Assembly: GCA_023428905.1 (NCBI GenBank)
Contig: JAEYWP010000030.1
Location: forward strand, 124,001 to 188,000
Origin: Verrucomicrobiota bacterium
Lineage (GTDB): Bacteria > Verrucomicrobiota > Verrucomicrobiia > Opitutales > Opitutaceae
DNA length: 64,000 nt
Direction: 5' to 3'
Shown here: one piece after another, positions 26,761 through 35,537 of the stretch
Layout of the letters: the number at the start of each line of letters is the position of its first letter
Numbering within the stretch: the stretch's first letter is position 1
The notes under the pieces: model-generated
Databases searched by the model: none
What the model saw: only the letters and a program-made list of their open reading frames with translations
Told to the model about the DNA's origin: nothing
Position numbers and translations under genes: made by a program

Positions 26761-28197
26761 TCAGGCTTCCCTCGCGTGCGCCTCGAGCTGGAGCAGGCGG
26801 AGGGAGGCATAAAAGATCAGCCAGAAGGTGAGGATGACCGCGGCATTGCCAAATGGAAACTCCACCCAGGCGTAGGCGAGGACCAGGCCGCATCCAATAA
26901 GACCATACACCGCAAGGGGTCCGGCCTGGCTCCAGCATCGGCGCACCGCCAGGAGCGGGACGAGAAGCATGAGCGCGCGACAGGCCGTGCCGAGCAGGCC
27001 GGTCTCGGCCAAGGACTCGAGCCAGTCGGAATGCGCATCCTCATAGTGTTGGGGCAGCCGGTCGGCGCTTTCCTGCGCGTTGTAGAAGGGGAAAACTGTG
27101 CCGTAAGAACTGAGGCCCCAGCCAAACGCGAGCCGGTCGCGGGCCATGCGCCAGGTGTCGCCATAAAGCTGGGCCCGGGCTCCGATCGTTCCCGCCTCCC
27201 GCATTTGCATGATCTGGGCGCGGGTGTGTGTGGCTCTCACCCGCAGGACCGGCTCAGCCAGCCAGTAGACCGCCGCCGTCCCGACCAGCGCCGTGCTTGT
27301 CAGGAGGACAATGCGGAGCCGGCGTTCCCCGGCGCCCGCTCCCTCGCGCCGCAAGCGGCGCAGCGCATCAAAAAAGGCGATACCAAGAAGAAGGCCGGCC
27401 AGGGCGGTCGAGGAACGCGAGGAGCTGAGGGGCGCCGTGGCCGCCACCACCACCACTGCCAGGATCAGGGCCGGCACCGGGGAGCGTGCGAGGCCGCGGT
27501 CGGCCGTGCGCAGGCGCAGGTGGAAGAGCAGTCCGATCGCGACTGACAGGCCCAACAGCGTAAAGGCTCCCCAGTGGTTGTGGTAGATGAAGGTCGCGAA
27601 AAAGGTGGGATTGGGCGAGGGCACCGTCCCGAAATAAAGTCCGCCCGCACCGCTGAGTTTTTGCAGGGTGCCGAGTACGCCGAGCACGAAGAGGTTGGCC
27701 GTGCAGACAACGAACAAAATGCGCAGGCCCGTCCGCGTCCGCACCACCCACGCCAGGTTGAAGGCGGGGAGGATCAGCGCGTTGAAAAGAAGGAGTTCCG
27801 GCAGGGCGAGGTCGGGACGCGCGCTGCTCGGCCAACCCGTTCCCACGTCGCGTCGGAAATACTGCACCGCCCCCTCGATTGTCACCGCCCGCAGGGATGG
27901 CTGGAGCAGTGCGGTTAGGCTCAGCGCGTTAAAGGCGAGCAGCGGGAGGAGCCAGAGCAGTGTCCGGCGCGGCGCGGTACCCTCCCGGTGGCGTCGCCGG
28001 AGTTCAAGGAGTGCGAGAAGGAGTGCGGGCAGACCGAGCACGGTGAGGGCGGTCTGCATGACCGGGGTATTGCCGCCAAAACCCCAGCTCGAAACCAGCA
28101 CCATCAGCCCGGCGTGGACCAACGCGAGGTTTTCGAGGCCTCCGCCGAAACGCGACCGGGGACGCGCAGATGGTTTGGGGGAAAGGGACGGCATCAT
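26761..28197 (-). CDS. O-antigen ligase/polymerase family membrane protein
   Basis: 478 aa with about eleven predicted membrane segments and one larger periplasmic loop. The loop includes IGARAQLYGDTWRMARDRL, FGWGLSSYGTVFPFYNAQ and HYEDAHSDWLESLAETGLLG. The G-G-S/T-F-P-Y and HSDWLE-type His-containing loop is the Wzy_C (WaaL-type) signature. Proteins of this family either ligate lipid-linked glycan to lipid A core or polymerise repeats; the sequence does not tell which. The start at 28197 forms an ATGA junction with the upstream GT4 gene. Confidence 0.85.
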   Translation of the reverse strand: MMPSLSPKPSARPRSRFGGGLENLALVHAGLMVLVSSWGFGGNTPVMQTALTVLGLPALLLALLELRRRHREGTAPRRTLLWLLPLLAFNALSLTALLQPSLRAVTIEGAVQYFRRDVGTGWPSSARPDLALPELLLFNALILPAFNLAWVVRTRTGLRILFVVCTANLFVLGVLGTLQKLSGAGGLYFGTVPSPNPTFFATFIYHNHWGAFTLLGLSVAIGLLFHLRLRTADRGLARSPVPALILAVVVVAATAPLSSSRSSTALAGLLLGIAFFDALRRLRREGAGAGERRLRIVLLTSTALVGTAAVYWLAEPVLRVRATHTRAQIMQMREAGTIGARAQLYGDTWRMARDRLAFGWGLSSYGTVFPFYNAQESADRLPQHYEDAHSDWLESLAETGLLGTACRALMLLVPLLAVRRCWSQAGPLAVYGLIGCGLVLAYAWVEFPFGNAAVILTFWLIFYASLRLLQLEAHAREA

Positions 28198-29393
28198 CGC
28201 GGAACGCTGAAGGCAAGCGCGGCACGCAGGCCCTCGGTCGCCCGCGCGTAACTGTAGTGGGAAATCCGCTCCCGGGAGGCGACGCCCATCTGCCGCACCT
28301 TCGAGCCGGGGGCGGCCAGAGCCTCTTCCACCGCCGATCGCAGTGCGCCGGGGTCGCCGGCCCGGAAAACCCATCCTGTTTCACCGGGTGTGACGAGATC
28401 GGGCTGGCAACCGACATGGGTGCTGACGAGGCAGGGCACTCCCATCTGCATCGCCTCGTTCACCGCCAGGCCCCAGGTTTCGTAACTTCCCTGTGAGGGC
28501 AGGGCGAATACGTCGGCCAGGGTGTAGCGGAGCGGCATCTCCTGCTGGTTGGCAAATCCGAGGAAACGCACGTCCGGGCTACCCTGCGCCAGGGCCCGAA
28601 GCGCGCTGCATTCCGGGCCATCGCCTGCGATCACCAGGGTGCTGGGCGGGCGCCGCGCCTCAAGAAAGGCTCGGAGCAATGCCACGGGTTGCTTCTGCTC
28701 GATCCATTTTCCTGAAAATAACAATACCCGATGGCCGGCCGGAATCCCGAGTTCCTCGCGCTGCCGCCGAGTCGCATCCGCCGAAACAACCTCCGGATCA
28801 AAACGCGTGGCATCGACCGCGTGCGGGGCAAGGAAGAGCCGACGCGGGTCGACCCCGCAGCGGAGAAAATAATCCCGGTTCGCGCGGCCGACGCAGGTGC
28901 AGGCGGTGAACTGGCGGTAGAGCACGCGCAATGCGACGCGCGTAACCAGGGGCAGGCGGCTGCGCCCGATCAGGTGGGAATCGCCGCGGAAGATCAACGG
29001 GACGCGCCGCAGTCTCGAGCGGAGGATCAGCCGGAGGTGGGTGCGGTACTTGTACCCGAAGAGAAGCACCACGTCTGGAGCATAACGATCGAGTCGAGTG
29101 CCGAGCTCCGGATTGTGCAGGCCGCCGAAACGAAGGGTGTCCGGGCGCGCCGCCTCATTGGGGACAAACTCACACGCGTATCCGCTGGTCAGGTCCACGT
29201 CCCACGCGAAGGTGGTCTGAAACTTCTCGTCGGTCGAGGGCCGGACCCCGGACTCGTCCAGATAGAAAACACGGAAGTCCAGGTCGGTGTGGGCGCGCAT
29301 CCAGCGAAACCACGGGCTGTAGTACTGGACCGGATGCGAGAGCACGATCGCGAGCCTGTGTCCTTTGTTGGATGCTGGAGTGACAGTGCTCAT
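28194..29393 (-). CDS. Glycosyltransferase family 4
   Basis: 399 aa GT-B enzyme. The N-terminus is RLAIVLSHPVQYYSPWFRW, a start seen in a GT4 subgroup with an HPVQYYSP motif. The donor domain has VLLFSGKWIEQKQPVALLRA, LVIAGDGPECSALRALA, VRFLGFANQQEMPL and a clear EX7E motif in YETWGLAVNEAMQMGVPCLV. It overlaps genes on both sides by 4 nt. Sugar specificity is unknown. Confidence 0.9.
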   Translation of the reverse strand: MSTVTPASNKGHRLAIVLSHPVQYYSPWFRWMRAHTDLDFRVFYLDESGVRPSTDEKFQTTFAWDVDLTSGYACEFVPNEAARPDTLRFGGLHNPELGTRLDRYAPDVVLLFGYKYRTHLRLILRSRLRRVPLIFRGDSHLIGRSRLPLVTRVALRVLYRQFTACTCVGRANRDYFLRCGVDPRRLFLAPHAVDATRFDPEVVSADATRRQREELGIPAGHRVLLFSGKWIEQKQPVALLRAFLEARRPPSTLVIAGDGPECSALRALAQGSPDVRFLGFANQQEMPLRYTLADVFALPSQGSYETWGLAVNEAMQMGVPCLVSTHVGCQPDLVTPGETGWVFRAGDPGALRSAVEEALAAPGSKVRQMGVASRERISHYSYARATEGLRAALAFSVPR

Positions 29394-30829
29394 CCGAGGA
29401 TCCGCTTGAGCAGCACGGGTGCGGCCAAAACCGCGATGCAAGCCTGGTAGAAGGAGGCCAGCCAGATGCTGAGGGTGAACTCCACCTGGAAACTCCAGGC
29501 AAGCAGCAGGACCAGGACGATCCCGCCATAGGAAAAGAGGGGACTGTCGCGCCCCCAGCACTGCGCCTTCTTCAGGCAGAACGCGACCAGCGCTCCGATG
29601 ACGGCAACGCCATAAAATCCAAAATTCGCAAAGGCCTCCGTGATCATGCCGAAGGCGATCGTGGTGGTGGCGGTGTCCTCTTCCCGCTGCAGGCCGTAAT
29701 ACACCGACAGGCGGCTGGTACTGACGTGTCCGAGCGGCTTGTCCGGCCAGAGCAGGCGCGGCACAAACTGGGCCGGGATGTGGCGGTAGGTCTCTCCGTC
29801 AAGAAAGGGCTGCTGGTGCGGGGTGGTGCTGACCACCAGGCACATGATGTGAAAAAGCGAGGTGCGCTCGATCAGCCGGCTGGTCATCCGCCGGGTCTCG
29901 CCCTCCTCCTCGAAGGTCAGCCCATGGCCCAGCCACTCGCGGAAAAAACCAGGGACTTCCGCGAGGGTGGGGACATAGCGGCCGTCGTGCCAATAACGCG
30001 CCCGCATCTCCGGTTTGCCGTGGTGGAGCACGGCCACTGTCAGCAACACCAGCGTGCACACCACCAGGGGTATGCGGCCGCGGGAGGAGACATAACCCAC
30101 CAGCGCGAGCAGGAGCAGGGAGACCGCACCCACCAGGAAAAGGGTCACGATCAACCCACTACACTGCAGCGCCAGGTTGGCCGCGAAAAACAGCCGCTCC
30201 CCCCGCGTCAGTTCTCCCGCTCCCAGCCGTCGGCTGGTGATAAAGGTACTGACAATGCCAATACCAAAGAAGACCGCGCGGAGGATGCTTTCCAGCGAGG
30301 CAGGGATGATCTCGGTGAAGGTGCTGGCGAGGATGTAGGCAGTGTTGAGCGCCATGCCGTACGTCATCCACCGCCCCATCTCGCCGGTCACCACTTCCTC
30401 GCGCCAGAACGGGTGGGTGGACGCGCGGCCGGAGGTCCCCAGGTAGGCGGCGATGGCGGTGAGCTGGTAGGTCACCACGGCCAGCGCCGCGGTGGTGATG
30501 TCGCCCGGGATGTAGAAGATCAGTTCCTGGTGCCCATTGAGGAGCGGAAAGGCGTAGGCATTGGCCGTGGTCAGCAGCAGCACCTCGAAAATCGGCAGGC
30601 TCGGTCGCCCGGCGCGCGCCCACAGCAGGCTCGGCAGTCCGGCGAGGAAGAGGATCAGCAGCCCGAGCGGGAGGTGCACCGGATCGCGAACGTCGGCGGT
30701 GAAGGCAAAATAGACCAGGGCTGCGCCGAGCAGGGCGGCACCGGTCGAAAAGATCCCCCGCCCCCAGGCGGACGTGAGCGCGGTGGCGGCGTCGGGAGGC
30801 AGGGGTTCGTCAGCGGACCGCTCGCTCAT
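29390..30829 (-). CDS. Polytopic membrane protein, possible O-antigen polymerase (Wzy-like)
   Basis: 479 aa with about eleven predicted membrane helices. A long hydrophilic segment (about residues 275-360) contains YWHDGRYVPTLAEVPGFF, TSLFHIMCLVVSTTPHQQPF and ETYRHIPAQFVPRLLWPDKP. The last block resembles the IPR-fLWP(D/N)KP motif seen in several oligosaccharide-repeat polymerases. Primary sequence conservation in Wzy proteins is low, so the call rests on topology, the loop motif and position in the cassette. The ATG at 30829 overlaps the upstream gene by 20 nt, and a GTG at 30844 is possible. The downstream junction is ATGA. Confidence 0.65.
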   Translation of the reverse strand: MSERSADEPLPPDAATALTSAWGRGIFSTGAALLGAALVYFAFTADVRDPVHLPLGLLILFLAGLPSLLWARAGRPSLPIFEVLLLTTANAYAFPLLNGHQELIFYIPGDITTAALAVVTYQLTAIAAYLGTSGRASTHPFWREEVVTGEMGRWMTYGMALNTAYILASTFTEIIPASLESILRAVFFGIGIVSTFITSRRLGAGELTRGERLFFAANLALQCSGLIVTLFLVGAVSLLLLALVGYVSSRGRIPLVVCTLVLLTVAVLHHGKPEMRARYWHDGRYVPTLAEVPGFFREWLGHGLTFEEEGETRRMTSRLIERTSLFHIMCLVVSTTPHQQPFLDGETYRHIPAQFVPRLLWPDKPLGHVSTSRLSVYYGLQREEDTATTTIAFGMITEAFANFGFYGVAVIGALVAFCLKKAQCWGRDSPLFSYGGIVLVLLLAWSFQVEFTLSIWLASFYQACIAVLAAPVLLKRILG

Positions 30830-32135
30830 GGTGGTCCAGGGCACGCTCAAACAAAGACGCTTGGCGGCGGGTGAGGGCCGGGGCGAGGTACCTCTCCTCG
30901 AAGGACTCGGGGAGGGTCGGCACGGGCAGGGGCAACTGGCGCAGATTCGCCGCCGCACGCAAGTGCGTGCAGAGCGCGCGGGTGGCCGCTTCCACGCCGG
31001 CCTCCTCGTCCAGGATGACAGTCATTGGGCAGTTTAACTCCTGTAGGATCGACGCGAGGACGCTGTCACTGAAGACCAGGCTGAGGATCGGACGGCCCGA
31101 AAGGAGGTAGGGATAAAGTTTGGACGGGGAATAGGCCCGATCGCTCGAACCGAGCAGTAGCAACACGTCGGAGGTCTGCTGGACGCGCAATGTCTCGAGG
31201 TACCCCTGGCGTGCGGGCTCCTCGCGAACGAGGTCGCTCACACCCGCGGTGGCGGCGAGGGGAAGCACGGTGGGTCTGGCGCGCTCAGCCGGCGCATAGC
31301 TGGTGCCGATAAACTCCAGTCTCAACGAGAGTGCCTGTTCAGGAGCCTCCCGCCTCAGCTGGGCCAGCGCCCCAAACAGCACGGTCGCAGCGTGCGGCGT
31401 CACCGGCCCAGCCGCTCCGGTATAGACCAGCCGGACCGGGGCGGAGGGAGCGCGCTCCCCTGGCGTCGCGCCTAGGCCCCGGGCACAGTCCAGATCGCTC
31501 CGGCTGATGCCGAAGGGTATGACCGCGCTGGGCACCGATCCGAACCACGGATACCGCGCGCCCAGGTCGCGGAGGTACGCCTCGGAGACGGACATCAGCC
31601 CGTCCATCCTGCGGAAGGTCCACCCTTCGAGCACCCGCGCCTGTAGCCGCGCTGCCTGGTATTTCCACCCGCCGGGAGGTTTCCGCACGCCGGGGCGTTC
31701 GTAATAGTCGGTGCGCCAAGGGTCCTGCAGATCGATCAGGTAGGGGACACCGAACCGCCGCCGCCAGAGGCGTCCCATCGGGAGCACCGCAAACTGCGTG
31801 GTGCTGAAGAAGACCAGATCAAATCGCCCCTCCCGGAGCAGGCGCGAGCCGGTGGAGAAGAGAGGCCACCAGGCGCGCAACCCCAGATTGCCAATCCCGA
31901 GGCGGCGCGAAAGCCGCAGCGGCAGGGCACCGCAACGCACGATGCGCGTCTCCGGCGGAAGCGTCTCCAACAGGGCCTCCTCCCGGGCGCCGTCCTGGAG
32001 TGCGGGGTCGACCGTCAGCACAGTCGCCTCCCAGTCCGTTTCGGCGTAGTGCGGCAGGCTCATCCGCACGCGCTGCAGGTCCGGTGTGCTGAGGGGCGGA
32101 AAGGCCGGGCAAATGATGAGAACGCGCCGGCTCAT
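30810..32135 (-). CDS. Glycosyltransferase family 4-like protein
   Basis: 441 aa GT-B fold. The N-terminal domain begins VLIICPAFPPLSTPDLQRVR. The middle has FDLVFFSTTQFAVLPMGRLW and PYLIDLQDPWRTDYYERPG, a block typical of GT4-like enzymes that read DxxD-PW. The donor domain has VRLVYTGAAGP, the loop DVLLLLGSSDRAYSPSKLYP and YLLSGRPILSLVF. There is no canonical EX7E. The start at 32135 overlaps the upstream GT4 gene by 4 nt (ATGA). Confidence 0.8.
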   Translation of the reverse strand: MSRRVLIICPAFPPLSTPDLQRVRMSLPHYAETDWEATVLTVDPALQDGAREEALLETLPPETRIVRCGALPLRLSRRLGIGNLGLRAWWPLFSTGSRLLREGRFDLVFFSTTQFAVLPMGRLWRRRFGVPYLIDLQDPWRTDYYERPGVRKPPGGWKYQAARLQARVLEGWTFRRMDGLMSVSEAYLRDLGARYPWFGSVPSAVIPFGISRSDLDCARGLGATPGERAPSAPVRLVYTGAAGPVTPHAATVLFGALAQLRREAPEQALSLRLEFIGTSYAPAERARPTVLPLAATAGVSDLVREEPARQGYLETLRVQQTSDVLLLLGSSDRAYSPSKLYPYLLSGRPILSLVFSDSVLASILQELNCPMTVILDEEAGVEAATRALCTHLRAAANLRQLPLPVPTLPESFEERYLAPALTRRQASLFERALDHHERAVR

Positions 32136-33400
32136 GCAGCGGTGACCGGCCGGCGGGTGCCGCCTGCCAGGGCGCGCCCCACTGTCTCGAGCAGGCGGGC
32201 CCGCTCGATCTCCCAATTGAAACGTGACTGGCCGAGGTGCCAGGCCTGGTCCCGCGCCTTCCGCTGCGCGACGGGATCGGCGAGGTAGGCGTCGAGAGTG
32301 GCCGCACTGCCGGCACGGTCGCCGGGATCAAGGACCAGCGCCGCACCGCCCAGCTCCGCGGCGAGGGCCTGCTGGGCGCGGGTGGGTGTCATTACCTGCG
32401 GGATACCGGCGAGGAGGTAGGTGAAGACTTTGTTGGTAAGGCAGAGATCGCGGTTCGGCGGGGTGGCCTGCTCGAGCGAAAGGCCGAGGTCAAAGGGGGA
32501 CGCCAGACGCGCCATCTCTCGCGGCGGCGCGGGAGGGTGGAACTGCAGCCGACCCTTGAACTGGGTCTCCTCGGCCAGGATCTCGAGTGTATCCACAAAG
32601 CCCGGGGCCGGCAGGCCCCGCAGATGGAGGTCGCACGGCCGGTTCATGCTCGCGAGCACGCGTATCCACGCCTCCAGTCCGCGGCCGGGCCCGATCGTCT
32701 GGGAGAACCAATACAGCGAGGGCGTTCGCGTTGCCGGCGGGACCGAGTGCGAGGGGTCCGGCGCCTCGTCCAGGGGAAAGGTGTTGAGCACCGTGGTGGG
32801 GAGCGGGATACCGTAGTGCTGCCGGTAGGCCTCGGCGATCAGCGGCGAGGCGGCGGTGACGTGGGCGCAGCGGGGAAGCAGCTGGGACTCGATCGTGGCG
32901 ATCGCGGTGGCGAGGCCGCGGTCGTGCATCGCGTAATCGGTCTCCGCCCGGTGAAAATCCTCCGCGTCGAACGCATAACGCCCGCCGGTCTTTTTGGACG
33001 CCATTGCGGCCGCAGCCAACCCGGCGACGGTGTGGCCAATGTAGAGGTCGGCCCGGACCCGCTGGGCGGCAGCGGCGAGAAGATGGGTGGTGGCGTGAAT
33101 CGCGCGGGACGCGAGCGGCAGATTCGGGCGGGCGCCGTCGGCCAGGCGTTTCCTCGCCAGATTGCGGCGCACCTTGCCCAACAACACGCGGGGACCCGTC
33201 AGCCCATACACCACGGTGCGGCTCCACTTTGCGCGGGCATAAATGCCCCGGTCGTGCTCATCCAGCGCAGGGTGGTGCCAGCCCGCGACGACATGCACCG
33301 CGTACCCGGCCGCGTGCAGGGCATCGGCCTCCTTCACCAGTCGGGGATTGGCCGCGACGTGGCTCGGCGAGACCAGGCAGATGCGGGGCGGATTGGGCAC
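32132..33400 (-). CDS. Glycosyltransferase family 4-like protein
   Basis: 422 aa. The N-terminus RICLVSPSHVAANPRLVKEA matches a GT4 subgroup whose members begin SHxxxNPRxxKEA. ADLYIGHTVAGLAAAAMAS and GGRYAFDAEDFHRAE follow, and the donor domain has SLYWFSQTIGPGRGLEAWIR, LHLRGLPAPGFVD and LCLTNKVFTYLLAGIPQVMT. The catalytic EX7E is not evident, as in relatives. The gene follows a 92-nt gap, the largest in the cassette, so an internal promoter here is possible. Confidence 0.82.
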   Translation of the reverse strand: MPNPPRICLVSPSHVAANPRLVKEADALHAAGYAVHVVAGWHHPALDEHDRGIYARAKWSRTVVYGLTGPRVLLGKVRRNLARKRLADGARPNLPLASRAIHATTHLLAAAAQRVRADLYIGHTVAGLAAAAMASKKTGGRYAFDAEDFHRAETDYAMHDRGLATAIATIESQLLPRCAHVTAASPLIAEAYRQHYGIPLPTTVLNTFPLDEAPDPSHSVPPATRTPSLYWFSQTIGPGRGLEAWIRVLASMNRPCDLHLRGLPAPGFVDTLEILAEETQFKGRLQFHPPAPPREMARLASPFDLGLSLEQATPPNRDLCLTNKVFTYLLAGIPQVMTPTRAQQALAAELGGAALVLDPGDRAGSAATLDAYLADPVAQRKARDQAWHLGQSRFNWEIERARLLETVGRALAGGTRRPVTAA

Positions 33401-33492
33401 GGGGCGAGTGCTTGCAGTCCATCAACTCGTGCGCCCGATGTCTATCCCGCAGGGCGGGGTTGTGGAGGGTGCGGGCACCGGACGTCGAGCGG

Positions 33493-34476
33493 TCAGAGAC
33501 AGAGGCGGCGGAGCCCGCGCCGCCACCAGCGGTCGTCGCGGAGCCGGGCCCGTGCGGGGGCCCAGTCGACCATGCTGTCGTTCAGGTCCGGATCCCCGCG
33601 CTGTGCGTCGGGGACGTCTCCGGCCGCGATCCGTCGCACCAGGTCGGGCAGCCCTTCGTAAAATGCCTCCGTGCGATACGGCGGATGCAGGCTCCAGCAG
33701 CCGGGAGCCGAGCCCTCGAAGTCGAAACGCCAGGCGCCGACGCGACGCATTGCCGTGCTCAGGAGCACCTCCGGCAATTCCCAGGCGGGTGTGCCGTCCA
33801 GCAGGGCAAGCGCCCGCGCGCGCGCGGAAGGCCGGCGGCGCTGCAGCGGCCCAAGGACCGTGACCAGACGCCGACGGTTGCAGAGGAAAAGACGTGTGCT
33901 CATCCCCGCGAAGCGAAAGCCCGCATGGCCAGCCACCGTGGCGGCCTCCGCGCCGGACTGGGCGAGGGCATGGTCGGCCCGCGGTGGGCCTGGCAGAGGA
34001 CTGAGGAAGACGAGGCGGGGATCGGCCTCCGCGACCTCGAGGGCTTCCTGCACCCACCGGGTGGAACCGCCGCCGAACAGCAGGTCGCTGTCGAGGTGGA
34101 AGATCCAGTCGTGGGAGGCAGCGTGCAGGCCGAAGAGATAGCTGTAGTACGGCCCTCCGCGCCAGTCCTTGGCCGGGACCGGTTCTCCACCGCAAAATGC
34201 CTCTGCCACCGCGCGCGCCGAGGCAGGGTCGTAACGGACACGCTCCACCCGCGCTCCCGCGATGCCGGCGGTGAGCTCGGCCAGCCGCCGGCAAGCCTCC
34301 TCCCATGCGGGCGCGCCGCCAAATCGCCCCGGGCTGCGGCGTTCATCCACCGTGAGCAGCACCTCGTCGACCTGCGGCCTCCAAAGGCGTAGTTGGTGGG
34401 GTAGCACGACCTGCGCGTGCCGCCAGTCGGAGGGGGCCAGGCTGATCTGCAGGGTGACGTGCGGGCCGTTCTTCAT
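33493..34476 (-). CDS. Uncharacterised GT-A-like glycosyltransferase
   Basis: 327 aa. I do not recognise a named family. The protein has VTLQISLAPSDWRHAQVVLP at the start, a possible beta strand with EVLLTVDERRSPGRFG, and a GT-A-like metal-binding block PYYSYLFGLHAASHDWIFHL followed by DSDLLFGGGSTRWVQEAL. The DSD is the expected DXD. AGHAGFRFAGMSTRLFLCNR could be acceptor-side. It starts with an ATGA overlap after the GT2 gene upstream and lies among glycosyltransferases, so a sugar transferase role is likely. No membrane segment is seen. Confidence 0.65.
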   Translation of the reverse strand: MKNGPHVTLQISLAPSDWRHAQVVLPHQLRLWRPQVDEVLLTVDERRSPGRFGGAPAWEEACRRLAELTAGIAGARVERVRYDPASARAVAEAFCGGEPVPAKDWRGGPYYSYLFGLHAASHDWIFHLDSDLLFGGGSTRWVQEALEVAEADPRLVFLSPLPGPPRADHALAQSGAEAATVAGHAGFRFAGMSTRLFLCNRRRLVTVLGPLQRRRPSARARALALLDGTPAWELPEVLLSTAMRRVGAWRFDFEGSAPGCWSLHPPYRTEAFYEGLPDLVRRIAAGDVPDAQRGDPDLNDSMVDWAPARARLRDDRWWRRGLRRLCL

Positions 34477-35537
34477 CGCGGCGGCGTGGGGACGGCTGCG
34501 CGACGTTCCTCAAAACGCTGCTGCGTCGCGCGGTCGAGGGCGGATGCGGCGTCCGGAAAGCGCGCGGCGGCGCGCAAGAGGCGGCAGGTCGCGACGGGAT
34601 GACGGAGCGCCGACAGCAGGAAATGAAGCCACTCACCCACGCTTGCCAGGCGCAACAAGGGCCTGGCTTCGCGACAGCCCAATGCCGCCGCCATAAGGGG
34701 GGCGGTGGCCGGGGGGCGCTGTGTTGCGTAGTGACGCCATAATGACGCCATCGCCTCAGGAGGAAGCTTCGCGTGGCGAAGGTAGCTGCGCGCGAGCAAG
34801 GCGCACAGCGCACCCCAGTCGCCCGCCTCATCGGACCGGGCGGTGCGGCGGGTGACGGTGAAGGTGGCCAGGGTCTGCTCCACATAGACGAGGGGATGAG
34901 GCAGGAGGCGTTCGCGAAACGCCTCGACTCCGCCGAAGGGCAAATCCGGGGTGGGGTAGGCGACTCCGGGCCGCACGCGCAGGACCATCGCACCGTTGGC
35001 ATGGAGCGCCCCCATCACCTGCACCCAGGATTCGCCCCAGTGGAACGGGCGCTCAGCCTGCCCACGCTCTGGGTTCACCCGTCGGCCGGTCTGCCGCACC
35101 TCCCCCGTTTCCGTCTCCTCATCGATTGCCTGATTGCACCAGGCCAGGGTGGCGGTGGGATGGCGTTCCAACGTCTCCAGGAGCGCCTCGAGAAAGCGGG
35201 GCTCCCAGTGGGCGTCGTCCTCCAGGAGAGCCATGAAAGGCTCCGCGATGGGCCGGTAAAACAAGTTGAAGGATGCGCGTGCGCCCAGGTTTCGCTCGTG
35301 CTCCACGTTAAGGATACGAGAATCGCCCAGCCGCGCGACCAGCTGAGCCGGGGAGGAATCGCCAGGGGCGTCGTTGTGCACCTCACAGATCCAGTTGGTG
35401 ACGGTCTGGCGGAGCAGGCTGCGGAGGGCGCGTTCCAGCAGGACCGGGCGCCGGTGGGTGGGCACAAAAACGCGGACGCGAGCCGTGTGCACCGCAGGCT
35501 CTGGCGCCAGCCGGGGTGATTCCGGCAGCGCCGTCAC
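34473..35537 (-). CDS. Glycosyltransferase family 2-like protein
   Basis: 354 aa GT-A enzyme. The nucleotide-binding start is VRVFVPTHRRPVLLERALRS, then QTVTNWICEVHNDAPGDSS. The metal-binding region is FMALLEDDAHWEPRFLEALL, and a C-terminal helical part of unclear role follows. I place the start at GTG 35537, because its GTGA overlaps the upstream gene's stop exactly as at most cassette junctions. An ATG at 35576 would add 13 residues and a 43-nt overlap. It couples to the next gene by ATGA. Donor sugar is unknown. Confidence 0.82.
   Translation of the reverse strand: MTALPESPRLAPEPAVHTARVRVFVPTHRRPVLLERALRSLLRQTVTNWICEVHNDAPGDSSPAQLVARLGDSRILNVEHERNLGARASFNLFYRPIAEPFMALLEDDAHWEPRFLEALLETLERHPTATLAWCNQAIDEETETGEVRQTGRRVNPERGQAERPFHWGESWVQVMGALHANGAMVLRVRPGVAYPTPDLPFGGVEAFRERLLPHPLVYVEQTLATFTVTRRTARSDEAGDWGALCALLARSYLRHAKLPPEAMASLWRHYATQRPPATAPLMAAALGCREARPLLRLASVGEWLHFLLSALRHPVATCRLLRAAARFPDAASALDRATQQRFEERRAAVPTPPR

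Noticed and set aside
23316..30874. Several 380-530 codon plus-strand frames opposite the glycan genes
   Set aside because: Composition is typical of complementary frames in GC-rich DNA and no domain is present; the minus-strand genes explain the region.
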